A stretch of 64,000 nt of DNA, taken from positions 5,908,001 through 5,972,000 of the forward strand of contig NZ_CP045309.1 in the NCBI RefSeq assembly GCF_009671205.1. The letters are read 5' to 3'. Each line of letters starts with the position of its first letter. Positions within the stretch are counted from its first letter, which is position 1. Made by a program: the position numbers and the translations under genes. Shown here piece after piece: positions 1 through 12,692 of this stretch. The notes beneath the pieces are model-generated. The model saw only the letters and a program-made list of their open reading frames with translations. It ran no database searches and was not told the DNA's origin. This DNA comes from Micromonospora terminaliae. GTDB taxonomy: Bacteria > Actinomycetota > Actinomycetes > Mycobacteriales > Micromonosporaceae.

Positions 1-2
1 TC

Positions 3-95
3 GACCGTGCGGCCGGCGGCGCGCTGCGCGATCACCTGCCGGAGGCGATCCGGCTCGACGCCGGCCTGGGACCGGCCGCCGCCGCCCGCCCCTGA
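3..95 (+). CDS. 3' end of an unidentified gene (partial)
   Basis: The window opens inside a reading frame that stays open from base 3 to a TGA at 93-95 and gives about 30 residues ending in an Ala/Pro-rich tail. Third positions are almost all G or C, as in the neighbouring genes, so this is probably the C-terminus of a real gene on the same strand as the reductase that follows. Too little is present to name a family. Confidence 0.35.
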   Translation, partial: DRAAGGALRDHLPEAIRLDAGLGPAAAARP

Positions 96-229
96 CCGTC
101 CGGCCGCGCCCCCGCCGGCCTGTTTCCGCGAGTTAGGCCCCCCTCAGCGCATACAGGTGTAACGCCGGTCATAGACTCCAACCCGATCGGCTTGTGAAGC
201 ATTTCACGAGCATGCGGGAGGAGGCGCGG

Positions 230-1504
230 ATGACCGCGGTGGAGAACGACGCCGACGTCATCGTCGTGGGCGCCGGTCCCGGAGGATCGGCGACGGCGTA
301 CCACCTGGCGCGGCACGGCGTACGCGTGCTGCTGCTGGAGAAGACCGAATTTCCCCGGGAGAAGGTCTGCGGCGACGGGCTCACGCCCCGGGCCGTGCGG
401 CAGCTCGTCCGGATGGGCGTGGACACCTCGCCCGAGGCCGGCTGGCTGCACAACAAGGGCCTGCGGGTGATCGGCGGCGGCATACGCCTGGAACTGGACT
501 GGCCCGAGCTGGCCAGCTTCCCCGGCTACGGCCTGGTCCGGACCCGGCTCGACTTCGACGACCTGCTCGCGCAGCGGGCCGTGGCCGCCGGGGCGAAGCT
601 GCGGACCAGCGTCAACGTCCTGGCCCCGGTGCTCGACGCCGACGACCGGGTGATCGGGGTGCAGGCCGAGGTGGGCCCGGAGAAGGAGCCCGCCACCTTC
701 CACGCGCCGCTCGTCGTCGCCGCCGACGGCGTCTCCGGTCGCTTCCCCCTCGCCCTCGGGCTGGCCAAGCGGGAGGACCGGCCGATCGGCGTGGCGGTCC
801 GCCGCTACTACCGCTCGCCCGCCAAGCACGACGACGACTACCTGGAGTCGTGGCTGGAGCTGCGGGCCAAGGGCAGCGACGCGCTGCTGCCCGGCTACGG
901 CTGGATCTTCGGCCTCGGCGACGGCCGGGTGAACGTCGGCCTGGGCGTGCTCAACTCGTCCTCGGCCTTCGGCAAGACGAACTACCGCCGGCTGCTCACC
1001 GACTGGCTGGCCAACACCCCCGAGGACTGGGGGATGACCGACGAGGCCAACGCGGAGGGGCCGATCCTCGGCGCCGCGCTGCCCATGGGCTTCAACCGCG
1101 TGCCGCACTACACCCGCGGCGTCCTGCTGGTCGGCGACTCCGGCGGCATGGTCAACCCGTTCAACGGCGAGGGCATCGCGTACGCCATGGAGTCCGGCGA
1201 ACTGGCTGCCGAGGTCGCGGTGCAGGCGCTCGCCCGCCCGGCCGGCGCGGAGCGGGAGCGGGCGCTGCTCGCGTACCCGCAGGAGCTGAAGGCCCGCTTC
1301 GGCGGCTACTACCGGCTCGGCGGGATCTTCGTGAAGCTCATCGGCCGGCCCGAGGTCATGCGGATGGCCACCAAGCACGGCATGCCGCACCCGATGCTGA
1401 TGCGCTTCGTGCTCAAGCTGCTGGCCAACCTCACCGACCCCCGGGGCGGGGACGCCATGGACCGGGTCATCAACGCGATGACGAAGGTGGCTCCGGCCGT
1501 GTAG
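230..1504 (+). CDS. Geranylgeranyl reductase family FAD oxidoreductase (menaquinone side-chain reductase candidate)
   Basis: A 424-aa flavoprotein of the geranylgeranyl reductase/digeranylgeranylglycerophospholipid reductase family. The N-terminus has the dinucleotide-binding fold (VVGAGPGGSATA) ending in LLLEK, then the family signature around FPREKVCGDGLTPRA. A second FAD motif, VGDSGGMVNPFNGEGI, lies near residue 310. The ATG at 230 is chosen because GGGAGGAGG precedes it by six bases; an upstream in-frame ATG at 194 lacks this. Placed just before nuoA, and with a polyprenyl synthase after nuoN, it most likely reduces double bonds of the menaquinone side chain, like mycobacterial MenJ. That role is inferred from context; lipid or chlorophyll-type substrates are less likely here. 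Confidence 0.85.
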   Translation: MTAVENDADVIVVGAGPGGSATAYHLARHGVRVLLLEKTEFPREKVCGDGLTPRAVRQLVRMGVDTSPEAGWLHNKGLRVIGGGIRLELDWPELASFPGYGLVRTRLDFDDLLAQRAVAAGAKLRTSVNVLAPVLDADDRVIGVQAEVGPEKEPATFHAPLVVAADGVSGRFPLALGLAKREDRPIGVAVRRYYRSPAKHDDDYLESWLELRAKGSDALLPGYGWIFGLGDGRVNVGLGVLNSSSAFGKTNYRRLLTDWLANTPEDWGMTDEANAEGPILGAALPMGFNRVPHYTRGVLLVGDSGGMVNPFNGEGIAYAMESGELAAEVAVQALARPAGAERERALLAYPQELKARFGGYYRLGGIFVKLIGRPEVMRMATKHGMPHPMLMRFVLKLLANLTDPRGGDAMDRVINAMTKVAPAV

Positions 1505-1509
1505 ACCAC

Positions 1510-1530
1510 CGGTCCCGGGCCCCGGGACCG
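1510..1530 (+). terminator. Stem-loop after the reductase gene
   Basis: Ten-base arms (CGGTCCCGGG and its complement) around a single central C form a strong GC hairpin five bases after the reductase stop codon. There is no U-tract, which is common for actinobacterial terminators. It separates the reductase from the nuo operon. Confidence 0.5.
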
Positions 1531-1626
1531 ACAAAGATCGACCCCCGCCGCCGAGGTCGTGAGGGACGTGAATAGTGTGATTTTCGCCAACCACCGAGGT
1601 CAGGGAAGGACGAGCAGGAGACAACG

Positions 1627-1992
1627 ATGACGCTCTCTCCTTACGCACCGATCATCGGGCTGTTCGCCCTCGCCGCGGGGTTCGCGCTGTTCTCCGTGGC
1701 CGCCGCCCGATTCGCCGGCCCCCGGCGACTGAACAAGGCCAAGCTCGAGGCGTACGAGTGCGGCATCGAACCGAGCCCGCAGCCCGTCGGCGGCGGCCGG
1801 TTCCCGATCAAGTTCTACCTGACGGCGATGCTCTTCATCGTCTTCGACATCGAGATCATCTTCCTCTACCCCTGGGCGGTCTCCTTCGACGCCCTGCCGA
1901 TCTTCGGCTTCGTGGAGATGGTCCTGTTCATCGTCGCGGTCTTCGTCGCCTACGCCTACGTCTGGCGGCGCGGCGGCCTGGACTGGGACTGA
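1627..1992 (+). CDS. nuoA: NADH-quinone oxidoreductase subunit A
   Basis: A 121-aa membrane subunit of complex I and the first gene of a complete nuoA-N operon. It has three hydrophobic segments (about residues 8-30, 62-82, 90-112) and the conserved loop [21 protein letters not shown] containing the NuoA cysteine that lies by the quinone tunnel entrance. [10 protein letters not shown] in the last helix is also typical. AGGAG precedes the start at short distance. The 96 bases between the upstream hairpin and this gene must hold the operon promoter; TAGTGT at 1573-1578 is a possible -10 box but no convincing -35 is visible. Confidence 0.95.
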   Translation: MTLSPYAPIIGLFALAAGFALFSVAAARFAGPRRLNKAKLEAYECGIEPSPQPVGGGRFPIKFYLTAMLFIVFDIEIIFLYPWAVSFDALPIFGFVEMVLFIVAVFVAYAYVWRRGGLDWD

Positions 1993-2006
1993 GGGAGGTA
2001 CGTCAG

Positions 2007-2684
2007 ATGGGCATCGAGGAGAAGCTCCCGGCCGGCGTCCTGCTCACCTCCGTGGAGAAGCTGGTCAACTGGTCGCGGAAGTCGTCCGTCTGGGGCGCCA
2101 CCTTCGGCCTGGCCTGCTGCGCCATCGAGATGATGGCCGCCGGTGGCCCGCACTACGACATGGGCCGCTGGGGCATGGAGGTCTTCCGGGCCTCGCCACG
2201 GCAGGCGGACCTGATGATCGTGGCCGGCCGGGTCAGCCAGAAGATGGCCCCGGTCCTGCGCCAGATCTACGACCAGATGGCCGAGCCCCGCTGGGTCATC
2301 TCCATGGGCGTCTGCGCCAGCAGCGGCGGCATGTTCAACAACTACGCCATCGTGCAGGGCGTCGACCACGTCGTGCCGGTCGACATGTACCTCCCCGGCT
2401 GCCCGCCCCGGCCCGAGATGCTCATCGACGCGGTCCTCAAGCTCCGCGAGAAGATCATGTACGAGCCGCTCGGCGCGAACGGCCGCAAGATGCTGGAGGC
2501 CCGCAAGGAGCGCGGCGACGTGCCCGTGGTGCCGTACGGCTCGATGCCGTCGTCGTACCGCAGCGACAAGGCCCGGCGCGCCGAGTGGACCCAGGCGGTC
2601 CGCGAGGGGCGTGAGGAGCAGTTGCGGATCGAGAACTGGATGAAGGCGCAGAACCACCTCCAGTCGCAGGGGGGCCCGAAATGA
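2007..2684 (+). CDS. nuoB: NADH-quinone oxidoreductase subunit B
   Basis: A 225-aa peripheral subunit carrying the N2 [4Fe-4S] cluster that passes electrons to menaquinone. The ligands are visible as tandem cysteines in ACCAIEMM, a cysteine in GVCASSGG and another in GCPPRPE. The start is the ATG at 2007 behind GGGAGG; an open frame continues further upstream but lies within nuoA. The C-terminus, after about residue 165, extends in a charged tail ([19 protein letters not shown]), longer than in enterobacterial NuoB. It overlaps nuoC by four bases (ATGA). Confidence 0.95.
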   Translation: MGIEEKLPAGVLLTSVEKLVNWSRKSSVWGATFGLACCAIEMMAAGGPHYDMGRWGMEVFRASPRQADLMIVAGRVSQKMAPVLRQIYDQMAEPRWVISMGVCASSGGMFNNYAIVQGVDHVVPVDMYLPGCPPRPEMLIDAVLKLREKIMYEPLGANGRKMLEARKERGDVPVVPYGSMPSSYRSDKARRAEWTQAVREGREEQLRIENWMKAQNHLQSQGGPK

Positions 2685-3418
2685 CGGCACCGAACGACAA
2701 GAACAACGACGGCGGCGTGCCGGTCCCGACCACCCCGGCCGGCGCCAGCAGCACCGCCCCGGCGGAGTACCCGCCGGCCAGCCCGGCCGGGCGCGGCATG
2801 TTCGGCAACCAGGGCACCGGCGACGTCTCCGGCTACGGCGGTCTGGTCCGCCAGCGCAAGCCGATCGAGGAGGCCGCCCGGCCGTACGGGGGCTACTTCG
2901 ACGAGGTGCGCGACGCGCTGGAGGAGGCGTACCCCCAGTTCGGCGACGCGATCGAGAAGGTCGTGGTCGACCGGGGTGAGCTGACCCTGCACGTCCGCCC
3001 GGAGCGGATCGCCGAGGTCTGCCAGGTCATGCGCGACGACCTGGCGCTGCGCTTCGAGCTCTGCTCCTCGGTGTCCGGTGTGGACTACCTGGGCGCCGAC
3101 GGGCGCCGGCTGCACGTGGTCTACCAGCTCACCTCGATGACCTACCGGCGCCGGGTCCGGCTGGAGGCCGCGGTCTCCGCCGAGGACCCGCACCTGCCGA
3201 GCGTCACCGCCGTCTACCCGACCGCCGACTGGCAGGAGCGGGAGACGTACGACATGTTCGGCATCGTCTTCGACGGCCACCCCAACCTGACCCGGATCCT
3301 CATGCCGGACGACTGGGAGGGGCACCCGCAGCGCAAGGACTACCCCCTGGGCGGCGTCCCGGTGGAGTACAAGGGCGCCGAGATCCCGCCGCCGGACCGG
3401 AGGAGGTCCTACCAGTGA
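2681..3418 (+). CDS. nuoC: NADH-quinone oxidoreductase subunit C
   Basis: A 245-aa protein of the 30-kDa complex I subunit family, part of the hydrophilic quinone-binding module next to NuoB and NuoD. The core (about residues 95-230) contains [17 protein letters not shown] and the signature [22 protein letters not shown], followed by [12 protein letters not shown]. The first 70 residues are a low-complexity Pro/Ala/Gly-rich extension absent from short NuoC proteins. It is translationally coupled to nuoB (ATGA) and nuoD (GTGA). Separate C and D genes are the usual actinobacterial state, unlike the E. coli fusion. Confidence 0.95.
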   Translation: MTAPNDKNNDGGVPVPTTPAGASSTAPAEYPPASPAGRGMFGNQGTGDVSGYGGLVRQRKPIEEAARPYGGYFDEVRDALEEAYPQFGDAIEKVVVDRGELTLHVRPERIAEVCQVMRDDLALRFELCSSVSGVDYLGADGRRLHVVYQLTSMTYRRRVRLEAAVSAEDPHLPSVTAVYPTADWQERETYDMFGIVFDGHPNLTRILMPDDWEGHPQRKDYPLGGVPVEYKGAEIPPPDRRRSYQ

Positions 3419-4740
3419 CGACGTCGAACTACGCGACCGAGCGCGAGACCACCGAGGGCAAGGTCTTCACCGTCACCGGTGGGGACTGGGACCAGGTCGT
3501 CTCCGGCACCGACCCGATCAACGACGAGCGGATCGTCGTCAACATGGGTCCGCAGCACCCGTCCACGCACGGCGTGCTCCGGCTGATCCTGGAGCTGGAG
3601 GGCGAGACGGTCCGCGAGGCCCGCTCGGTCATCGGCTACCTGCACACCGGCATCGAGAAGAACCTCGAATACCGGAACTGGGTCCAGGGCTCGACCTTCG
3701 TGACCCGGATGGACTACCTCTCCCCGCTGTTCAACGAGACGGCGTACGCGCTCGCGGTGGAGAAGCTGCTCGGCATCGCCGACGACATCACCGAGCGGGC
3801 CACCACCATCCGGGTGCTCATGATGGAGCTCAACCGGATCTCGTCGCACCTCGTCTGGCTGGCGACCACCGGCATGGAGCTGGGCGCCATCAACATGATG
3901 TTGTACGGCTTCCGCGAGCGGGAGTACATCCTCGACATCTTCGAGACCATCACCGGCCTGCGCATGAACCACGCGTACGTGCGGCCGGGCGGCGTGGCGC
4001 AGGACGTGCCGGACGACGCGATCGTCAAGATCCGCGACTTCCTGAAGCTGATGCCGAAGAAGCTCAAGGAGTACGAGGACCTGCTCTCCGGCCAGCCGAT
4101 CTGGATCGAGCGCACCAAGAACGTGGCCGTGCTCGACGTGACCGGCTGCCTCGCGCTGGGCGTGACCGGCCCGGTGCTCCGCTCGGCCGGCCTCGCCTGG
4201 GACCTGCGCAAGACCATGCCGTACTGCGGCTACGAGACGTACGAGTTCGACGTGCCCACGCACACCGACGGCGACGTCTGGGGCCGCTACCTGGTCCGGC
4301 TGGCCGAGATCCGGGAGTCGCTGAAGCTGGTCGAGCAGGCCCTCGACCGGCTCAAGCCGGGGCCGGTGATGGTCGCCGACCGCAAGATCGCCTGGCCGGC
4401 GCAGCTCGCCATCGGCGTGGACGGCATGGGCAACTCGCTGGAGCACGTCGCCAAGATCATGGGTCAGTCGATGGAGTCGCTGATCCACCACTTCAAGCTC
4501 GTCACCGAGGGCTTCCGGGTCCCGCCGGGCCAGGTGTACGTCGCCGTCGAGTCGCCTCGCGGCGAGCTGGGCGTGCACGCGGTCTCCGACGGCGGCACCC
4601 GGCCCTACCGGGTGCACTACCGGGAACCGAGCTTCGTCAACCTCCAGGCCCTCCCGGCCATGGCCGAGGGCGGCCTGATCGCCGACGTGATCGCCGGTGG
4701 CGCCTCGCTGGACCCCGTGATGGGTGGTTGTGACCGATGA
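3415..4740 (+). CDS. nuoD: NADH-quinone oxidoreductase subunit D
   Basis: A 441-aa protein of the 49-kDa subunit family, forming much of the quinone-binding cavity with NuoB. The hallmark [16 protein letters not shown] is present near residue 42, followed by [10 protein letters not shown] and, later, [19 protein letters not shown]. The last residues end in the family-typical [16 protein letters not shown]. Start is GTG at 3415, overlapping the nuoC stop by four bases, so a ribosome finishing nuoC can restart here. The 3' end likewise overlaps nuoE (ATGA). Confidence 0.96.
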   Translation: MTTSNYATERETTEGKVFTVTGGDWDQVVSGTDPINDERIVVNMGPQHPSTHGVLRLILELEGETVREARSVIGYLHTGIEKNLEYRNWVQGSTFVTRMDYLSPLFNETAYALAVEKLLGIADDITERATTIRVLMMELNRISSHLVWLATTGMELGAINMMLYGFREREYILDIFETITGLRMNHAYVRPGGVAQDVPDDAIVKIRDFLKLMPKKLKEYEDLLSGQPIWIERTKNVAVLDVTGCLALGVTGPVLRSAGLAWDLRKTMPYCGYETYEFDVPTHTDGDVWGRYLVRLAEIRESLKLVEQALDRLKPGPVMVADRKIAWPAQLAIGVDGMGNSLEHVAKIMGQSMESLIHHFKLVTEGFRVPPGQVYVAVESPRGELGVHAVSDGGTRPYRVHYREPSFVNLQALPAMAEGGLIADVIAGGASLDPVMGGCDR

Positions 4741-5830
4741 CTGTGTTTACCGAAGAGACCCGGGAGCGGGCGCGCGAGATCATCGCCCGGTACCCGGCGG
4801 ACCGGTCCCGCTCGGCCCTGCTGCCGCTGCTGCACCTGGTCCAGTCCGAGGAGGGGTACGTCTCCCCGGCCGGCGTCGAGTTCTGCGCCGAGGTGCTCGG
4901 CCTGAACAAGGCCCAGGTCGGCGCGGTCGCGACCTTCTACACCATGTACAAGCGCAAGCCGACCGGTGACTACCTGGTCAGCGTCTGCACCAACACCATG
5001 TGCAACGTGCTCGGCGGCCAGGAGGTCTACGACACCCTCGCCGAGCACCTGGGCGTCGGGCACGACGAGACCACCGCGGACGGGAAGATCACCCTGGAGC
5101 ACGCCGAGTGCCTGGCGGCGTGCGACTACGGCCCGGTCATGACGGTCAACTACGACTTCTTCGACAACGTCGACCCGCAGGGCGCGCTCGGCGTGGTGGA
5201 GGAGCTGCGGGCCGGGGGCCGGCCGATGCCGACCCGGGGCGCCCGGCTCTGCACCCTCAAGGAGATGGCCGTCCAGCTCGCCGGTTTCGCCGACGAGCGG
5301 GACGGCGCGGTGGCCGACGGCGGGCCGGGCGAGGCGACCCTGCGCGGCCTGCGCCTGGCCGAGCAGCACGGCATTTCGGTGCCGGGCTTCGACCCGAACA
5401 CCCCGATCCGCAGCAAGGCCGAGGCCGACAAGGCCGCCGCCGAGGCGAAGGCGAAGGCCGAGGCCGCGAAGCCGGCCCCGGCCCCCGAGCCGGTGAAGCC
5501 CGCGGCGGCCACCGGGAGCACCGCGCCGGACGTGAAGGCGCCGGACGACAAGTCGCCGCAGGTGCGTACCGCCGAGACCCGGCAGCCGGACGCGAGCACC
5601 GCGGTGGCGGACGCCCCGGGCACCAAGGTCCCGACGGACTCCACGGCGCCGGCGCCCCGCGACGCGCAGGCGGCCGAGTCCGCCGGCGTGGCGGCCAACC
5701 CGCCGGCCGGTGACGGCAAGCCCGCCGGCGACGAGGCCGGGGCGCAGCAGCGCAACCTCAAGGAAGCGGAGGCCGGGGCGGGCGCCAACGGCGCGGGCCC
5801 GGCGGTCGCGAGCGAAACGGGGGTCCAGAA

Positions 5831-5834
<4 letters not shown>
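4737..5834 (+). CDS. nuoE: NADH-quinone oxidoreductase subunit E with long C-terminal tail
   Basis: The first ~200 residues are a standard 24-kDa NuoE, a thioredoxin-like [2Fe-2S] subunit of the NADH-oxidising module. Cluster ligands are seen in [13 protein letters not shown] and [12 protein letters not shown]. Residues from about 225 to 365 form an Ala/Pro/Lys-rich, probably disordered tail with a [14 protein letters not shown] stretch, making the protein about 150 residues longer than common NuoE proteins. The tail keeps the same frame and codon bias as the core and ends exactly in the GTGA overlap with nuoF, so it is a genuine extension and not a frameshift. Its function is unknown. Confidence 0.93.
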
Positions 5835-7146
<1,312 letters not shown>

Positions 7147-7147
<1 letters not shown>

Positions 7148-9627
7148 TGACCGACGTAGCCAAGCAGACCGAGACCGTCACCCTGACCATCGACGGCGTC
7201 CAGGTCACCGCCCCCAAGGGGGCGCTGCTGATCCGGGTCGCCGAGCAGTTGGGCACCGAGATCCCGCGGTTCTGCGACCACCCGCTGCTGGCCCCGGCCG
7301 GCGCCTGCCGGCAGTGCCTGGTGGAGGTGGAGGGCCAGCGCAAGCCGGTCGCCTCCTGCACCCAGACCGTGGCCGACGGCATGGTGGTCCGGACCCAGCT
7401 CACCTCGCCGGTCGCCAAGAAGGCCCAGGAGGGGGTGATGGAGCTGCTGCTCCTCAACCACCCCCTGGACTGCCCGATGTGCGACAAGGGCGGCGAGTGC
7501 CCGCTGCAGAACCAGGCCATGTCCACCGGCCGCACGGACTCCCGGTTCCACGAGCACAAGCGGGAGTACCCGAAGCCGCTGCCGATCAGCACCCAGGTGC
7601 TGCTCGACCGCGAGCGCTGCGTGCTCTGCCAGCGCTGCACCCGGTTCTCCGAGGAGATCGCCGGCGACAAGTTCATCGACCTGATGGGCCGGTCGTCCGC
7701 CGAGGAGATCAACATCTACCGGGACGACGCCTATGGCGAGCAGGGCGACGAGGGTGACGTCCCCTTCAACTCCTACTTCTCGGGCAACACCGTGCAGATC
7801 TGCCCGGTGGGCGCGCTGACCGGCGCGCAGTACCGGTTCCGCGCCCGCCCGTTCGACCTGGTCTCCACCCCCAGCGCCTGCGAGCACTGCGCGGCCGGTT
7901 GCGCCCAGCGCACTGACTGGCGGCGGGGCAAGGTGCTGCGCCGGCTGGCCGGTGACGACCCGGCGGTGAACGAGGAGTGGAACTGCGACAAGGGTCGCTG
8001 GGGCTTCCAGTACACCCGCGCGTTCGACCGGCTCACCACCCCGCTGGTGCGGGACGAGCGGACCGGCGAGCTGCGTGAGGCGTCCTGGAGCGAGGCGCTG
8101 ACCCGGGCCGCCGAGGGGCTGCGTGCCGCCCGGGACGGCGGGTCGGGCACGGCGGTGCTGACCGGCGGCCGGCTCACCGTCGAGGACGCCTACGCGTACG
8201 CGAAGTTCGCGCGGGTGGGCCTGCACACCAACGACATCGACTTCCGGGCCCGCCCGGTCTCCCGCGAGGAGGCCGACTTCCTGGCCAGCAGCGTCGCCGG
8301 GGTCACCGACGTGACCTACGCGGACGTGGAGAACGCGCCCGCCGTGGTGCTGGTCGGCCTGGAGCCGGAGGAGGAGTGCCCGATCCTCTTCCTGCGGCTG
8401 CGCAAGGCGTACCTGAAGAAGAAGCTCACGGTGTACGCGCTCGCGCCGTTCGCCACGCGCGGCCTGGAGAAGCTCGGGGCCAAGCTGGCCCGGGTCGTGC
8501 CGGGCGAGGAGGCCAGCGTGCTGGCCGAGCACGCCACGGTGGCCGAGGCCCTGAGCCAGCCGGGTGCCCTCCTGATCGTCGGCGAGCGGCTGGGTGCGGT
8601 GCCCGGCGGCCTGTCCGCCGCGGCGGACGTGGCCCGGCGTACCGGGGCCCGGCTGGCCTGGGTGCCGCGGCGCGCGGGTGACCGCGGCGCGGTCGACGCG
8701 GGCTGCCTGCCCAACCTGCTTCCCGGTGGCCGCGTGGTCACCGAGCCGGCCGCCCGCGCCGAGCTGGGCGAGGCGTGGGACATCCCGGCCGGGGTGATCC
8801 CGAGCCAGGCCGGGCGGGACACCGACGGCATCCTCGCGGCCGCGGCCAACGGTCAGCTCGGCGCCCTCGTGGTGGCCGGCGTCGACCCGGCCGACCTGGC
8901 CGACCCGCGCCTGGCCGAGCAGGCCCTGGACGCGGTGCCGTTCCTGGTGAGCCTGGAGCTGCGGATGAGCGCGGTGGCCCGCCGGGCCGACGTGGTCTTC
9001 CCGGTCGCTCCGGTGGTCGAGAAGGCCGGCAGCTTCCTGGACTGGGAGGGCCGGCTGCGCACCTTCGAGAAGGTGCTGGACACCGGTGCCATGACCGACG
9101 GCCGGGTGCTCGACGCGATCGCCGCGCAGCTCGACGTGCGGCTCGGCACGGGCGACGTGCAGAGCGTCCGCCGCGAGCTGGGCGCGCTACCGCCGACCCG
9201 GGTGGACCGGCCGTCCGCCCCGTCGGTCGAGCCGGCCGCCGTGCCGCAGCCCGGCGCCGGGGAGGCCGTGCTGGCGACCTGGCACCAGCTCCTCGACCTG
9301 GGCAGCCTCACCGACGGCGACGAGCACCTCGCCGGCACCGCCCGCCCGCCGGTGGTCCGGCTGGGCAAGGGCACGGCCGAGGCGCTCGGCGTCGCGGACG
9401 GCGACCCGGTGACCGTCGGCACCGACCGCGGCGCGGTCACCCTGCCGACCGCGATCACCGAGATGCCGGACGGCGTCGTCTGGCTGCCGACCAACTCACC
9501 CGGCTCGACCGTCCGGCGCAGCCTCGGCGTGGCGTCCGGCGAGGTCGTGAAGGTCTCGGCCGCGGCGGTCGCCGCGGACGTGGCCGGCCGTCCGGGTCCG
9601 CTCCTCAACACCGGGAGTGTCCAGTGA
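7147..9627 (+). CDS. nuoG: NADH-quinone oxidoreductase subunit G
   Basis: An 826-aa iron-sulfur subunit related to molybdopterin oxidoreductases. Residues 10-90 are a [2Fe-2S] ferredoxin domain ([18 protein letters not shown]). They are followed by a His/Cys cluster ([13 protein letters not shown]), a [4Fe-4S] motif ([10 protein letters not shown] and CPVGALT) and an extra cluster motif CEHCAAGC followed by NCDKGRW, as in NuoG proteins with cluster N7. The C-terminal half is the molybdopterin-fold domain without an evident cofactor role. ATG at 7147 is chosen since it touches the nuoF stop; a longer open frame upstream overlaps nuoF. Confidence 0.95.
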
Positions 9628-10976
9628 ACCTCTACCTCGCGGCGCAGGACCCGACGCTGGCCGACTTCGGCAAGGACCCGTGGTGGCTGGTCCTCGGCAA
9701 GATCGTCTTCGCGTTCGTGTTCGGCCTGCTGGCCACGCTGCTCGGCGTCTGGTTCGAGCGCCGGGTGGTCGGCCGCATGGCCGTCCGGCCCGGCCCCAAC
9801 CAGGTCGGCCCGTTCGGCCTGCTGCAGACCCTGGCGGACGGCCTGAAGATGGCGTTCAAGGAGGACATCCTCCCGCGCGCCGCCGACAAGGTGGTCTTCT
9901 TCTTCGCGCCGACCATCTCGGTGATCTGCGCGGTCACCGCGCTGTCGGTGGTGCCGTTCGGCCCGAAGGTGAGCATCTTCGGCCACTGGACGCCGCTGCA
10001 GGTCACCGACGTGTCGGTGGCGGTGCTGGTGATCCTGGCCTGCTCCTCGATGGGCATCTACGGCATCGTGCTCGGCGGCTGGGCCTCGGGCTCGACGTAC
10101 CCGCTGCTCGGCGGTCTCCGGTCCAGCGCCCAGATGATCTCGTACGAGGTCGCCATGGGGCTGAGCATCGTGGCGGTGTTCATGACCGCCGGCACGATGT
10201 CGACCAGCGGGATCGTCGCCGCGCAGGGGGACGCCACGCAGCTCACCATCGCCGGCCAGCAGATCCCGGCCCCCGGCTGGTACGCGATCCTGCTGCTGCC
10301 CAGCTTCGTCATCTTCTTCATCGCCATGGTCGGTGAGACCAACCGGGCGCCGTTCGACCTGCCCGAGGCGGAGTCGGAGCTGGTGGCGGGCTTCATGACC
10401 GAGTACAGCTCGCTGAAGTTCGCGCTCTTCATGCTCTCCGAGTACGTCTCGATGGTGACCATGTCCGCGGTCACCACCACGCTGTTCCTCGGCGGCTGGC
10501 GGGCCCCCTGGCCGATCACGCTCTGGGCGGGCGCCAACTCGGGTTGGTGGCCGATGCTGTGGTTCTTCGGCAAGGTCGTCGCCCTGGTCTTCGTCTTCGT
10601 GTGGCTGCGGGGCACCCTGCCCCGGCTCCGCTACGACCAGTTCATGCGCTTCGGCTGGAAGGTCCTGCTGCCGATCAACCTGGTCTGGATCCTGGTCCTG
10701 AGCGGGCTGCGCTCGATCGAGGACTGGCAGACCAAGGACCGGCTGCTCGCCACCGCCATCGGCGCGGGCGTGCTGCTGCTGGCCACGCTCTTCTGGCCGA
10801 GCCGGAAGAAGGCGCCGAAGCAGCCGTTGCAGGAGCAGGTGAACACCCGTCCGCACGGCAGCTTCCCGCTGCCGCCGATGGATCTTCAGGTTCCGCCGAG
10901 CCCGCGTACCAAGCGCGTGGTCGCCGAGCGGGAGCCGGCCAACGTCGTCGCCGGCTCGGAGTCAGGGGAGGTGTGA
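9624..10976 (+). CDS. nuoH: NADH-quinone oxidoreductase subunit H
   Basis: A 450-aa integral membrane subunit with about eight to nine helices that links the quinone site to the proton-pumping arm. The family-defining loop [20 protein letters not shown] is intact, and [21 protein letters not shown] marks the first cytoplasmic loop. The last ~60 residues are a hydrophilic Pro-rich tail, probably cytoplasmic. GTG at 9624 overlaps the nuoG stop by four bases. One base separates its stop from the nuoI start. Confidence 0.95.
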   Translation: MNLYLAAQDPTLADFGKDPWWLVLGKIVFAFVFGLLATLLGVWFERRVVGRMAVRPGPNQVGPFGLLQTLADGLKMAFKEDILPRAADKVVFFFAPTISVICAVTALSVVPFGPKVSIFGHWTPLQVTDVSVAVLVILACSSMGIYGIVLGGWASGSTYPLLGGLRSSAQMISYEVAMGLSIVAVFMTAGTMSTSGIVAAQGDATQLTIAGQQIPAPGWYAILLLPSFVIFFIAMVGETNRAPFDLPEAESELVAGFMTEYSSLKFALFMLSEYVSMVTMSAVTTTLFLGGWRAPWPITLWAGANSGWWPMLWFFGKVVALVFVFVWLRGTLPRLRYDQFMRFGWKVLLPINLVWILVLSGLRSIEDWQTKDRLLATAIGAGVLLLATLFWPSRKKAPKQPLQEQVNTRPHGSFPLPPMDLQVPPSPRTKRVVAEREPANVVAGSESGEV

Positions 10977-10977
10977 C

Positions 10978-11619
10978 GTGGGCGCGATCACCGGAACGTT
11001 CAAGGGCTTCGGGGTCACCTTCTCGCACATGTTCAAGAAGGTCGTCACCACCGACTACCCGTTCAAGCCGCCGGTCTCGGCGCCGCGCTACCACGGGCGG
11101 CACATCCTCAACCGGCACCCGGACGGGCTGGAGAAGTGCATCGGCTGCGAGCTGTGCGCGTGGGCCTGCCCGGCGGACGCGATCTACGTGGAGGGTGGCG
11201 ACAACACCGAGGAGCAGCGCTTCTCCCCGGGTGAGCGGTACGCCAGCGTCTACCAGATCAACTACGCCCGGTGCATCTTCTGCGGGCTCTGCATCGAGGC
11301 CTGCCCGACCCGCTCGCTCACCATGAGCAACGAGTACGAGCTGGCCCGGGACAACCGGCAGGACCTGATCTTCACGAAGGAGCAGCTGCTCGCGCCGCTG
11401 CTGCCCGGCATGGAGCAGCCGCCGCACCCGATGCGGCTGGGCGACAGCGAGAAGGACTACTACGTCGGCGGGCTGACCAACCCGGGCACCTCGGCCGGCG
11501 CCGAGCACTCGCCCATGGGCCCGGGCCGGTACCAGGTGGAGGAGCACCCCGGCGTGACCTTCCCCGGCGCCGAGCAGGCCGCGCAGCGGGCCGAGGCGGG
11601 CAAGGGAGCAGGAGCATGA
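10978..11619 (+). CDS. nuoI: NADH-quinone oxidoreductase subunit I
   Basis: A 213-aa ferredoxin-like subunit with two [4Fe-4S] motifs, [12 protein letters not shown] and [12 protein letters not shown], holding clusters N6a and N6b between NuoG and NuoB. The N-terminal ~30 residues form the amphipathic membrane-associated segment seen in NuoI. The last ~70 residues are a Gly/Glu-rich tail. GTG start follows nuoH by one base; the stop overlaps the nuoJ ATG by four bases. Confidence 0.96.
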   Translation: MGAITGTFKGFGVTFSHMFKKVVTTDYPFKPPVSAPRYHGRHILNRHPDGLEKCIGCELCAWACPADAIYVEGGDNTEEQRFSPGERYASVYQINYARCIFCGLCIEACPTRSLTMSNEYELARDNRQDLIFTKEQLLAPLLPGMEQPPHPMRLGDSEKDYYVGGLTNPGTSAGAEHSPMGPGRYQVEEHPGVTFPGAEQAAQRAEAGKGAGA

Positions 11620-12386
11620 CCACGCAGACGGTGCTCGCCGCGGCGGGCCAGGTGTCCGGGGGTGAGGAGGTCACCTTCTGGATCCTCGCCCCGCTGGCCC
11701 TGATCGGGGCCATCGGCATGGTCTGGGCGCGCAACGCCGTGCACTCGGCGCTCTGGCTGGTGCTGACCATGCTCTGCCTGGGCGTGTTCTACGTCCTCCA
11801 GGCCGGCCCGTTCATCGGCATGGTGCAGATCATCGTCTACACCGGCGCGATCATGATGCTGTTCCTGTTCGTGCTGATGCTGGTCGGCCGGGACGCCTCC
11901 GACTCGCTCATCGAGACGCTGCGCGGCCAGCGGGTCGCCGCCGTGGTGCTCGGGCTCGGGTTCGCCGGCCTGGTCGGCTCCGGGCTCTACCGGGCGCTGG
12001 AGGGCGTGCAGGCCGTCGGCCTCGACCGGGCCAACGCCGAGGGCAACGTGCAGGGCATCGCCCGGCTGCTCTTCACCAAGTACGTCTTCGCCTTCGAGCT
12101 GACCTCCGCGCTGCTCATCACGGCGGCGGTGGGCGCGATGGTGCTGGCGCACGTGGAGCGGCGCAAGGAGGACCGGATGGACCAGATCGCCACCATGAAG
12201 GCCCGGTTCCGTCCCGGCAACTACCCCGGCCCGAAGCCCGGACCGGGTGTCTTCGCCACGTCGTCCTCGGTGGCCACCCCGGCCCGCCTGCCCGACGGCC
12301 GGCTGACCGACCGCAGCATCCCGGAGATCATGCCGGTGCGGGAGCTCACCGCCGAGGAGACCTCGTTGAAGGGGACGGAGAAGTGA
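11616..12386 (+). CDS. nuoJ: NADH-quinone oxidoreductase subunit J
   Basis: A 256-aa membrane subunit with five hydrophobic helices in the first 170 residues. The NuoJ signatures [16 protein letters not shown] and [19 protein letters not shown] are clear. The hydrophilic C-terminus (about residues 180-256) is longer than in E. coli. The ATG at 11616 is preceded by AGGAG and overlaps nuoI. An open frame in the same register extends upstream inside nuoI and is not coding. Confidence 0.94.
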   Translation: MTTQTVLAAAGQVSGGEEVTFWILAPLALIGAIGMVWARNAVHSALWLVLTMLCLGVFYVLQAGPFIGMVQIIVYTGAIMMLFLFVLMLVGRDASDSLIETLRGQRVAAVVLGLGFAGLVGSGLYRALEGVQAVGLDRANAEGNVQGIARLLFTKYVFAFELTSALLITAAVGAMVLAHVERRKEDRMDQIATMKARFRPGNYPGPKPGPGVFATSSSVATPARLPDGRLTDRSIPEIMPVRELTAEETSLKGTEK

Positions 12387-12682
12387 CCCCGGACTACTAC
12401 CTGATCCTCGCGGCGGTGCTGTTCACCATCGGCGCCGTCGGCGTGCTGATCCGGCGCAACGCGATCGTGCTGTTCATGTGCGTCGAGCTGATGCTCAACG
12501 CGGCCAACCTGACGCTGGTCACGTTCAGCCGCATCAACGGCGACCTGAACGGCCAGATCATGGCGTTCTTCGTGATGGTGGTGGCCGCGGCCGAGGTCGT
12601 GGTCGGGCTCGCCATCATCATGTCGATCTTCCGGACCCGGCGCTCGGCGAGCGTCGACGACGCCAACCTGCTGAAGTACTGA
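12383..12682 (+). CDS. nuoK: NADH-quinone oxidoreductase subunit K
   Basis: A 99-aa three-helix subunit homologous to the MrpC antiporter component. It has the buried glutamates needed for proton translocation, in [12 protein letters not shown] and in [13 protein letters not shown]. The length is normal for NuoK. GTG start overlaps the nuoJ stop by four bases. Confidence 0.96.
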   Translation: MTPDYYLILAAVLFTIGAVGVLIRRNAIVLFMCVELMLNAANLTLVTFSRINGDLNGQIMAFFVMVVAAAEVVVGLAIIMSIFRTRRSASVDDANLLKY

Positions 12683-12692
12683 GGGGCTCGTG

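Noticed and set aside
1573..1590. A Rex-type redox operator in front of nuoA (GTGTGATTTT)
   Set aside because: Only a loose half-site is present and the complementary half is missing.
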